64,000 bases of DNA from NCBI GenBank assembly GCA_016719105.1, contig JADKAQ010000017.1, positions 160,074 through 224,073 on the forward strand, read 5' to 3'. Positions within the stretch are counted from its first letter, which is position 1. Each line of letters starts with the position of its first letter. The DNA is from Gemmatimonadota bacterium. Its GTDB lineage: Bacteria > Gemmatimonadota > Gemmatimonadetes > Gemmatimonadales > Gemmatimonadaceae. A model generated the notes under the pieces. The model was not told the origin of the DNA. It worked only from the letters and a program-made list of their open reading frames with translations, and did no database searches. Position numbers and translations under genes: made by a program. Shown piece after piece: positions 52,892-60,430 of this stretch.

Positions 52892-54641
52892 ATGGAAACC
52901 ACCACTTCGACCGCCGCCGCGGATAGCATCGCCGTCTTCACAGCCGATCGGTTCGTGGAGGGGCTGTACGCCTCGCTCGCCTGGGAAGCAACGATTCAGC
53001 TCGGCGATGCCGCGATCTCATCGCGCCCTGGTCGAACGGGTATTGCGCCGCGCGTGGGACGAGCGCGATCGATTCGCGACCGCCGACGCGCTCCTGCGGC
53101 ACGCGCGCGACGCGGCGCGCGACGCGATCGCGCGCGAGGCGGAACGTCGGCTGGACGTCACGAAGTTCGACGATGACACGCAGCGCATGCTCCCGTTGCC
53201 CGGAGACCTGCATGCCATGTCGGCCGTCGAGGTGCATCGTCGACTGGTGGAGCATGGGTCGGCCAATGGTATCGGCGACGTAGCGCCGCCGACGATCGCT
53301 CCGGCGTTCGCACCGGCAGCACCGGCAGCACCGGCAGCACCGGCAGCACCGGCAGCACCGGCAGCACCGGCAGCACCGGCAGCATCGGCAGCATCGGCAG
53401 CATCGGCAGCATCGGCAGCATCGGCAGCATCGGCACCATCGGCGTCACCGGCAGCGAGCTTTTCACCCGCAGCATCGGCGGCGCGGTCATCCGAAGTCAC
53501 CGGCGGTCCGAGCCTCGCAATGCCATCGGCGAGCGCGCACGCATCGTCCAGCACCGTTGCTCACGTCGACGCCACTCGCGTGGCACGAGGGCGGTCGACT
53601 CCCGCGCCCGCGCCCGTGGTGGTTACCGATGCACCGCGGCGCATCGTTGCGACGCCCGAGCCGGCGGTCGGGGCGGGAGTCGCGCGACCGTCCGACGTTA
53701 GGCGCTCGTCTGCCGTACGCGAGCGTCCGCACCTGCGCGCGGCATCGTTCATCACGCACGAAGACCGCAAGGGCTTTCGGCCGCGCGTCGTGGCGGGCGC
53801 CCTCGCCCTCGTGGCGGTCTGCGCGGTGCTGGCATGGAAGGCCCTGGGCGGTGACTCGGCCGAGTCGGTCGCGATCGCCGCGCTCGACGCACCGAGCGGA
53901 GCGTCCGGGGCGACCAAGGACGGGGAACAACTCACGCTGGCGCTCCCAGGTGGCTCGATCGCCCGGCTGGGAGCGGGGGCGTCGATCAAAGCGAGTGCCA
54001 CCTTTGGCGACGGTGCGCGTGCGCTCACGATCGCCGGGCCCGTCAGCGTCTCCGTGGCCGATCGCGAGGGTGCACCCGTCGCCTTCGGCACGGGAGCGCA
54101 TCGCTGGGTCATGCACGAAGGGGTGGTCGCCTTTGCGCCTGACGGTGAGCGCCTGCTGGCGAAGGTCGACAGCGGAGTCGTCACGTTCGTCGCCGGCAAG
54201 AACCGGACATCGATCGAGAGCGGACGCACGGTCGCGGTCTCGGCCGACGGTTCCATCGTTCCGGTCGAGGGCGCGGCGCAGGACGAAGCGTTCTCCTGGC
54301 AACGCGGGCGATTGCAGCTGCGCGACGCGTCGATGCTCCAGCTGCGCGAGCGCATCCAGCAGTGGTATGGCCTCGACGTGCGCTTCGCCTCGCCTCGTGC
54401 CTCCAGCGAGCGGGTCACGCTCGACGTCCCGCTCGAGCCAGCCGACAGCCTGTTGGCCGCCCTGGCCACGCTCGGCGGCGGGGAGATCGAGCGCGCGGGA
54501 GGTGTGGTCACCGTTGGCCTAACGCAATCGAAGCCCGCGCGCCGCACGGCGGCGTCGCCGCGGCCCCGTGGACGCGAGTCCCTTTCGGCCTTACCGGCGA
54601 TGCCGCGAATTCAGCCGCTGCCGACCATTCCGGACGAGTGA
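52892..54641 (+). CDS. FecR-like protein with repeat linker and C-terminal STN-like domain (one frameshift near its start)
   Basis: About 583 residues once one base near 53021 is removed: METTTSTAAADSIAVFTADR, FVEGLYASLAWEATIQLGDAAIS, then in the second frame RALVERVLRRAWDERDRFAT. A Pro/Ala repeat linker follows, then a membrane segment (VVAGALALVAVCAVLAWKAL). The FecR-type beta domain is GEQLTLALPGGSIARLGAG to VDSGVVTFVAGKNRTSIESG, and a C-terminal STN-like domain is LQLRDASMLQLRERIQQWYG. FecR proteins sense an occupied receptor and control an ECF sigma factor, but no sigma or receptor gene is adjacent. As it stands the second frame is open from 52842. CGTTAGGC copies lie at 53696 and 54517. 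Confidence 0.65.
53311..53454 (+). repeat. 9-bp tandem repeat, 16 units, inside the FecR-like gene
   Basis: Eight units of CACCGGCAG (53311-53382) are followed by five of CATCGGCAG (53383-53427), then CATCGGCAC, CATCGGCGT and a last CACCGGCAG. They encode (Pro-Ala-Ala) then (Ser-Ala-Ala) repeats. The unit length is a multiple of three, so copy-number change keeps frame and alters only linker length. Confidence 0.92.
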
Positions 54642-54684
54642 TCGGGAGGTAGTCGATCTCGTCGATCACCACGAGGCTGGAACA
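54641..54684 (-). mobile_element. Scar of an IS21-family istB gene
   Basis: The minus strand reads CSSLVVIDEIDYLPI, which matches the Walker B segment of IstB-type ATPases (L-L-V-I-D-E-I-G-Y-L-P). No Walker A, no transposase and no terminal repeats are nearby; only about 15 codons remain, abutting the FecR-like stop. Chance resemblance cannot be excluded. Confidence 0.35.
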
Positions 54685-54715
54685 GACGGAACGTCCTGCT
54701 GCGTCGCGGCCTTGC

Positions 54716-55366
54716 CTACTTCCCCTCGAACTTCCGGGCCACGTCCTCCGCCATTCGCTTGAGCATCGCCAGCTCGTCCGTCCCGTGATGGCGTGCCTCG
54801 ACGGTGATCAGGTAGCGATAGCGCGTTACTACGGTCACCTTCGAGTCCTTGTTGTCCTTGTCGAATTCCTCCGTGCCCCAGGTGAATGGGGTGTCCATCT
54901 TCAGCGTCGTCATGCGACGGTGCGCGTCTTCCTGGCTGAGGTTCATCATCATCGGGAGCGCCATGATCCCATACGCGGACTGGGTACCGCCGAAATCGAC
55001 CAGCGTAACCTGCACGCTCGGGGCGCTGCCATCGGGGGGGGCCGGCTTGCTGAACGTCTGCTCGGCCTGTGACATCGAGAAGCCGGTCATGCTCTGGCTT
55101 GACCCACTTGGCTCCTCGTCCGCCTTGTAGCCGTCTGGCGCCGATGGGAGGTACTTCTGAAGTTCCTGGTACCCCATCGCGACGGTATCACCCCTGCTCC
55201 GTCGCTCCTCCTGGAACTTGGCCGCTTCGTTCTGGTTGTCCACGATTTGTGGCGCCGCCGCAGCCGCGGCTTGCGCGGCGTTGGCCGCATTCTTCACGTC
55301 CTGAGCCTTCTCTCCACAGCCGACGACGGCGATGCCGGCTACAACCGCGAGAATGCGTGTGCGCAT
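54716..55366 (-). CDS. Lipoprotein of unknown function
   Basis: 216 residues from ATG at 55366 (MRTRILAVVAGIAVVGCGEK), a clear lipoprotein signal with Cys 17. A short Ala-rich helix (AANAAQAAAAAAP) precedes a globular domain: VAMGYQELQKYLPSAPDGYK, VQVTLVDFGGTQSAYGIMAL, VVTRYRYLITVEARHHGTDE and a basic end DVARKFEGK. The pattern suggests a periplasmic substrate-free domain of an uncharacterised family. An in-frame GTG upstream (55399) is less likely. It follows the membrane gene at 55527 by about 160 bases. Confidence 0.75.
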   Translation of the reverse strand: MRTRILAVVAGIAVVGCGEKAQDVKNAANAAQAAAAAAPQIVDNQNEAAKFQEERRSRGDTVAMGYQELQKYLPSAPDGYKADEEPSGSSQSMTGFSMSQAEQTFSKPAPPDGSAPSVQVTLVDFGGTQSAYGIMALPMMMNLSQEDAHRRMTTLKMDTPFTWGTEEFDKDNKDSKVTVVTRYRYLITVEARHHGTDELAMLKRMAEDVARKFEGK

Positions 55367-55526
55367 GGTCCCCTTCCTGCTGGAGTGAGGTGCGACCATC
55401 CCCTACGAGCGAACCCATAGCCTGAACGGCCGATACACTCAATCGGGGAAGCCACGCGACGTCGGGACGTGTCTCCCTGATGCGTGTCACCGTTCACGCA
55501 TCCGGCGGTCGACCTCGTCGCCGATG

Positions 55527-56090
55527 TCAAGCCGGGTGTGGAGTCGCCGAGCGCTCGCGCACGACCTCGCGTACGCGCGCAAAGTTCTCCTCCGTACAGT
55601 GTATCCCGACCGGTTTGGAGCCGAGGGCTGCGCGAACCTGGATGTACCGACTTCGCGCGTCGATGGTGACCTTGCGAACGTCACGCCATGCGATGAACGC
55701 GCCCTGCTCTGCGCTGGCCAGGAGTCCTGCGCCGATGGCGGCCGGGGACCGCGACAGGAGTCCGATGAGTGTAGCCGCGTCCGCCGCACCGCGCGCACCC
55801 TTGCCGAGCCGGAAGTGCACGCCGCGGTTTGTCACGGCGTAGCCCGCGGTGAATCCTCCCGTCACGTCAATGACGATACCGACGGCAGCCCACAGGAACG
55901 CGAACAGGGCGAGTCCGCCCACGAGCACGATCAACCCGTCGTACGCGCCTGACGCGAGCGCCACGACGACGCTGAACAGCGTCACCGGGATGCCGAACAC
56001 GAGGACGAAGCTCTTCCACAGTCTCGCACTGACGAGCATCCGGATGCGGACGGTCCATCCGGGAAGGAGGAGTTCCTCGGTGTCGTGCAT
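55527..56090 (-). CDS. Two-helix membrane protein with PH-like domain
   Basis: 187 residues. MHDTEELLLPGWTVRIRMLV is followed by two membrane segments (FVLVFGIPVTLFSVVVALAS, LIVLVGGLALFAFLWAAVGIVI). A soluble domain (YAVTNRGVHFRLGKGARG, FIAWRDVRKVTIDARSRYIQ) looks like the bacterial PH-like fold found after two helices in several membrane proteins. The gene starts 12 bases after the stop of the large toxin-like reading frame, so it could be that protein's immunity partner, or merely co-transcribed. A GTG at 56096 is an alternative start. Confidence 0.65.
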   Translation of the reverse strand: MHDTEELLLPGWTVRIRMLVSARLWKSFVLVFGIPVTLFSVVVALASGAYDGLIVLVGGLALFAFLWAAVGIVIDVTGGFTAGYAVTNRGVHFRLGKGARGAADAATLIGLLSRSPAAIGAGLLASAEQGAFIAWRDVRKVTIDARSRYIQVRAALGSKPVGIHCTEENFARVREVVRERSATPHPA

Positions 56091-56102
56091 TCTCACGCTC
56101 AG

Positions 56103-56762
56103 CTAGCGCCCGAACTTCACGGCACCTTCCATCACGGTGCCCATGTCGTCGATGATCTCGTGCACGCTCGACTTGCCGGTGAGCGCCGCGAGTTTGTGTC
56201 GCGCGGTGATGGGACCGATGCGGTTGGCACCGAAGTCCTCCATGACTTCCTGCACCTGCTTCCAGTGCGCGCGCGCCTGCCGCAGCGCCTCCTTCTGCGC
56301 CGGGGTGGTCGCCTTCGCGGCGGCCAGCACCGGATCCAGCTTCGTCTTCATGTCCTTCGCCGTACCTCGACAGATCTCCTGCAGCTTCGCGGCTTCTCCC
56401 ATCGATGCGTTGTTGCGAAACTCCCAACCCTTGACGCTCGTGACGTCGGCGGCCTGCTGCGCCAATTCGGCCTTGAGCTTCGCGATGTTGGCCGGATCGC
56501 GCAGGTCTGACAGCCAGCCTTCGAACTTGCCCGTCGACCGGTCGCCAACGTCCTTGTACGCTTCGACGTTGACGCTCGTGGTCACCATCTCCCAGGCCTC
56601 CTCGGCGCTCTTCCCGGTCTTCTCCTTGAAGGCGCGATCGTAGGCATCGCGCGCCTCACGTTGCCACTCGGACACGCTCGATGGCTTGCCGTTGCGCAGG
56701 ATCGCGCCCTTCGACGAGGGCGAGATCGTAGTCCATGCCGGCGGTGCCGGAGCTGCTCGCAT
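56103..56762 (-). CDS. C-terminal segment of a broken giant secreted protein (toxin-like end)
   Basis: As it stands 219 residues from an alternative start. The meaningful part begins AILRNGKPSSVSEWQREARD and joins the end of the middle segment (SSSGTAGMDYDLALVEG) if one G is removed from the GGG at 56707-56709. It continues KSAEEAWEMVTTSVNVEAYK, KGWEFRNNASMGEAAKLQEI and ARHKLAALTGKSSVHEIIDD. The join creates a compact alpha-rich C-terminal domain headed by a G-x-x-x-D-x-D motif. I do not recognise a named toxin family. It is in the same frame as the N-terminal segment at 58386-59666. Confidence 0.6.
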   Translation of the reverse strand: MRAAPAPPAWTTISPSSKGAILRNGKPSSVSEWQREARDAYDRAFKEKTGKSAEEAWEMVTTSVNVEAYKDVGDRSTGKFEGWLSDLRDPANIAKLKAELAQQAADVTSVKGWEFRNNASMGEAAKLQEICRGTAKDMKTKLDPVLAAAKATTPAQKEALRQARAHWKQVQEVMEDFGANRIGPITARHKLAALTGKSSVHEIIDDMGTVMEGAVKFGR

Positions 56763-58389
56763 TACGCACCGGCTGCACCTCCTGCGGGTTGAATCCCTTC
56801 TCCGCCATGCGCTCGTGGAAGCGCGCTTCGACGGTGGCGTGGATCGCCCGGTGATAGCTCTCGTAGGCGCGAATCGTCGCCGGCTTGGCCTGGCCCGACT
56901 TCAGCAGGTACATCTTGGCATGCTGGTCGGCATTGATCTCATTGGCTTGCTTCATCACGGCAGACTGCAGCTCCTTGATCTTCTTCGCTGACGCGCCGCT
57001 CGAGCCGGCGGCCTGCAGTTCGGCCTGGGCACGTTCGAAGGCTTCAACCTTCGCCTTTCCTGCTGCCTGATCGCGACGGAACTCGCGAGCGTTCACGAAC
57101 TCCTGCGCGGTGGGCATGCGTCCGGTCGCACGAGGCGGGGCGAACGCGGGGCCACCGCCAATCCTTGCCACGGCGAACTGCGAGGCCTTGCCGGAGAGCC
57201 AACCGATGGCGAGCCCCTTGCCGCCTTCCTTGAGCGCACCAGGCCAGCCGCCGCCGTCCTGATAGCCATCAAACGACGAGACCCCCACCATCCCCACCGT
57301 GGACGACCACGCGACGCTCGACTTCAGCGCTTCCTTCACGCTGCCGCTGGCGATGTATCCCGTGGTGCCGGCGTACCCCATCGTACCGGCGCGGGCCAGC
57401 CACGTTGGCGCCGCGTAGACCACCCCCAACTCGCTCATGCCGGCCGACACCACGATCGTGCTTGCCGCGATGACGCTGTTCGCCACGAAGATGTTCTGCT
57501 CGGCGTCCAGCGCCGCCTCGTCGCCGAGCGCGCCCTGTCGCTGCCAGTAGCCGGTCACCTGACCGTGGAGCGCATTCGCGACGCGGCGAATGGCGGCGAA
57601 GTCGGCGCGCGCGATCGCCCCGCTCTCCAGCAGCTGCTTGCGCGCGAAGTCACGTAGCGCGTCGGCGTCCTCGCCCAGCGCCGCAAGGCGCAGGATCGCC
57701 GCCATCTCGCGCTGCGCTTCCTGCATGGCGAGCTGGTTCTCGCGGGTGTTGGCGATGAAGGCGTCGTGCGCGAACTCGTCGAACGGACTGCGCGTGTGCA
57801 CCGGTTGTCCGGACTCGAGCGAGGCGATCAGGTCCTGCTCGGCGAGCTTGCTCGTCTCGGCCTGCATGATCTGGAAGTCGAGCGCGCGTGCCGCGGCCGG
57901 ATCGGTGGCCTGTCCACGATCAGCGCGCAGCCGCGCGAGCGTCTGGTCGATGTATGCGACGTTCGATTGCAGCTCTTCGATGCGCTGCCGGTTCACGTCG
58001 CTCGCGGACTCGATCAGCACGGGTTGCGGGGCCGCGGCAGCTGCGGATTCCTGCTGAAGGACGTAGGTGTAGGTCTCGTCGTACTCACCAAAATCGGTGG
58101 ACCCTGCCGAAACGATGGCCGGCGTGCGCACCTCGTACAGCAGCCGCCAGCTCTGGCCAGGCTTGCCTGCGGGCGCCGTGAGCGCTTCGGCGAACGCACC
58201 CGTCGCGCTGCGAGTACCGATCTCGTTCGGCAGGAGGTAGCCGTCGATGCCAAATGGGTACGGGAACTTGAGCTCCGGATACCGCGCGGTCGTGAAGCCG
58301 ATTGGCGCGGCGACGACCACGAATCCCGCGCGCATACTCCACAGCGCAATGCCGGGAAGCCGCTCGGACGAGTAGAGCATCCCGGTCAT
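56656..58389 (-). CDS. Middle segment of a broken giant secreted protein
   Basis: 577 residues from ATG 58389, which overlaps the preceding stop (ATGA). The text immediately before the ATG in this same frame, GIAQTAG, continues naturally from SGDLRAG of the N-terminal segment if one G is added at 58408-58410. So this is probably not a separate gene. It holds a beta-rich part (RYPELKFPYPFGIDGYLLPN), a long helical coiled part (SASDVNRQRIEELQSNVAYI to LLESGAIARADFAAIRRVAN), a Gly/Ala-rich hydrophobic segment (GTMGYAGTTGYIASGSVKEA) like pre-toxin regions, and a second helical stretch ending SSSGTAGMDYDLALVEG. Confidence 0.6.
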   Translation of the reverse strand: MTGMLYSSERLPGIALWSMRAGFVVVAAPIGFTTARYPELKFPYPFGIDGYLLPNEIGTRSATGAFAEALTAPAGKPGQSWRLLYEVRTPAIVSAGSTDFGEYDETYTYVLQQESAAAAAPQPVLIESASDVNRQRIEELQSNVAYIDQTLARLRADRGQATDPAAARALDFQIMQAETSKLAEQDLIASLESGQPVHTRSPFDEFAHDAFIANTRENQLAMQEAQREMAAILRLAALGEDADALRDFARKQLLESGAIARADFAAIRRVANALHGQVTGYWQRQGALGDEAALDAEQNIFVANSVIAASTIVVSAGMSELGVVYAAPTWLARAGTMGYAGTTGYIASGSVKEALKSSVAWSSTVGMVGVSSFDGYQDGGGWPGALKEGGKGLAIGWLSGKASQFAVARIGGGPAFAPPRATGRMPTAQEFVNAREFRRDQAAGKAKVEAFERAQAELQAAGSSGASAKKIKELQSAVMKQANEINADQHAKMYLLKSGQAKPATIRAYESYHRAIHATVEARFHERMAEKGFNPQEVQPVRNASSSGTAGMDYDLALVEGRDPAQRQAIERVRVAT

Positions 58390-59666
58390 GCCGGCGGTCT
58401 GAGCGATCCCGCGCGAAGATCACCGGACTGCTTGATTGAATAGGTGGCCGTCGAGCCAAACGACGCACCGACGGCGAGCCGCATCGGCGGTGGCGTGAAG
58501 TTGACACGGACCGTGCTGGACAACGTCACGCGCCGTGTTTCCGTCGGGAGATACACGTCCGTGAACTGCGTCACGTCGAAGCGTACACCGTGGCTTTCGG
58601 GGGTGTACTTGTGCTCGGTCGTGTTGGGATGGTCCCCGATGTAGTAACCGACCGCATCGTACCCATCGTCCTTCATCTTCTTCAGCTTCGGCTCCACGCT
58701 CTGCAACACCCACACGAGGCCGTCGGCGGCAGCGTTCACGACCGCCGTCCCCGATGTCGTGGCCAGCACCGCGCGCGGCGACGGTTTCACCAGCTGTGCG
58801 GTCACGGCAAACGATCCCGCTTTCGCGAAGGTGTGAGGCAGCGACTTCGCCCGCGACGATGCCTTCGTGCCGTCGCCAAAGCTCCACTCGATCACGTACG
58901 CCGCCGGCAGCCTGCTCGCCTGCACGGTGAAGGTGACGGGCTCCCCCACGGTGGCGTGCACCGACGACGGTACCAGGCGAAACGCCGGCACCAGCTGCTG
59001 TGTCACCGTGAGTGCCGAGTCGTGATGCGCACGAACACGCGCCTTGGCTTGCGTGGCATCCGGTGGATCGCCGAGCGCATCGACTTGCTGGCCGATGTCG
59101 GCCATGCGTCGGGTCAGGGACTGTAACAGCAGCAGCTGCTGCTGCGCGATGGCCAGTGCCTCACGGGTGGCCGATTCGTTGTTGTACGACGACGCCATCA
59201 CCGCCTCGCGCCACGCGGCCTCGAGTTCGGCCGAGACCATGGGAATCGAGGAGCGGAGCGCGAGGAACTCCTGCAGGAGCGGGAGCAGCGCGTTGAGATA
59301 GGCGACGGCTTCCGGCGTGGGGAAGTCGTAGAGGGGCGCCCATTTCGACTCGAACTGCCGAGTCTCGTCAGGTGACATCGCCCCCTGCATGCTGCGCATC
59401 GCCTCCACGGCCGCCGACACTGCACCGGTGAACTGCGTGGGGGTGATGGTCGCGACGCTCAATCGCGGGGCGAGCGTTAACGTGGGCAAGGACTGTGCAG
59501 CTGGGGGCTGCACGGCCGTCGCTGGCGATGGTGGTGGGGGTGGTGACCTCGGCGGCGGCTTCTGCGGCGATGCCGTTCGAAACGACAGTACGCTGCACAG
59601 GAGAACGAAGCCGGTGCGTGATGCGCACGACCGGACACCGACCCGACGTTTCGGCTTGGAGAGCAT
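58386..59666 (-). CDS. N-terminal segment of a broken giant secreted protein, with PKD domain
   Basis: 426 residues from ATG 59666. A signal-like segment (SRTGFVLLCSVLSFRTASPQ) and a Pro-rich linker lead to a helical region (TQFTGAVSAAVEAMRSMQGA to SLTRRMADIGQQVDALGDPP). A PKD-type beta-sandwich follows (SVHATVGEPVTFTVQASRLP, EWSFGDGTKASSRAKSLPHT), then another beta domain (RFDVTQFTDVYLPTETRRVT) ending TATYSIKQSGDLRAG. With the two downstream segments and two compensating single-base corrections, the total from 59666 to 56103 is exactly 1188 codons. Confidence 0.65.
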   Translation of the reverse strand: MLSKPKRRVGVRSCASRTGFVLLCSVLSFRTASPQKPPPRSPPPPPSPATAVQPPAAQSLPTLTLAPRLSVATITPTQFTGAVSAAVEAMRSMQGAMSPDETRQFESKWAPLYDFPTPEAVAYLNALLPLLQEFLALRSSIPMVSAELEAAWREAVMASSYNNESATREALAIAQQQLLLLQSLTRRMADIGQQVDALGDPPDATQAKARVRAHHDSALTVTQQLVPAFRLVPSSVHATVGEPVTFTVQASRLPAAYVIEWSFGDGTKASSRAKSLPHTFAKAGSFAVTAQLVKPSPRAVLATTSGTAVVNAAADGLVWVLQSVEPKLKKMKDDGYDAVGYYIGDHPNTTEHKYTPESHGVRFDVTQFTDVYLPTETRRVTLSSTVRVNFTPPPMRLAVGASFGSTATYSIKQSGDLRAGSLRPPA

Positions 59667-59918
59667 GATTCGGCCTTCGAGAGGCAGAGATCCATCGTTA
59701 CGCTCACATGCCGGGCTGCAGTGTAGTGGGAATGCTTACGGCAGCGGAACTAAGTCAGGATGAGCGCGTGTTCGGGAGATGTTGCCGCACCATCACCGCG
59801 CCCGGCGCGTAGACTTGGCGAAGCGCAGGTCGGTATCGGCCAGACGTGCCGCCGTAGCCTGCGTGACGCGACCCCCAACCGCGGCTGACTCACGACGCAA
59901 GCCAATCAGCAGGCATCC
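59667..59918. other. Divergent intergenic region
   Basis: 252 bases between the giant secreted protein and the small acidic gene on the other strand. No coding signal or strong hairpin is visible. It should hold promoters for both directions. Confidence 0.45.
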
Positions 59919-60430
59919 ATGAACCCCGTCACAGACATTCGCGAACGACGCAACCTCGGACGTGTCTCGTGCGCGTTGATACCGCACACCCTCTCAGAGA
60001 GCGCGATGGACCTCGCCGACCGCGCCGTACAGAGCGTCGGCCTGCGAGCGCTCGAAGACGCCTGGCTCGAGATTAGCGAGAGCGACGCGGAGTCGATCGC
60101 GACCGGCATTCTGCACCGCGACCTCGCCTATCACACGGAGATCATGCCGTTGGCGCTGGCCGCCGAGCTGGCGAGCGAGCTGTTGTCGCAGGTGCCGCAG
60201 CCCATGACGTGCTTCACTAACGGCGACTGGGCGGAGGCCTTCAGCGAGAACCTGGAGTCGCTTGACTCGGTCGGCTTCGATCCGATCTCCGATGCCGCGC
60301 TCGACGCCGGGATCATCTGCGTGGGCGACGGAGTGACGGCGCTGCTCTGGGAGGACGAGGACCAGGACGTCAGGGGCGCGAGGGGGGGGGCGCGACGCGC
60401 CTGGTTGGCGCGGCCTCCGTCACCGCGTGA
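59919..60430 (+). CDS. Small acidic protein of unknown function, 3' end disturbed by a G run
   Basis: About 165 residues. MNPVTDIRERRNLGRVSCAL starts at 59919, then MDLADRAVQSVGLRALEDAW, MTCFTNGDWAEAFSENLESL, VGFDPISDAALDAGIICVGD and GVTALLWEDEDQD. After a run of eight G (about 60383-60391) the frame as written continues to 60599 antisense to the AlkD-like gene. A one-base change in the run would instead reach the TGA at 60428-60430, which is the more natural end. It diverges from the giant secreted protein and might serve as its partner; no family is recognised. Confidence 0.5.

Noticed and set aside
53311..53454. Possible CRISPR array
   Set aside because: The units are 9 bp, contiguous and coding, with no spacers and no cas genes.
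58386..58389. ATGA overlap taken as evidence for two separate translationally coupled genes
   Set aside because: The protein text reads smoothly across the junction in the second frame upstream of the ATG, so a frameshift within one gene explains it better.
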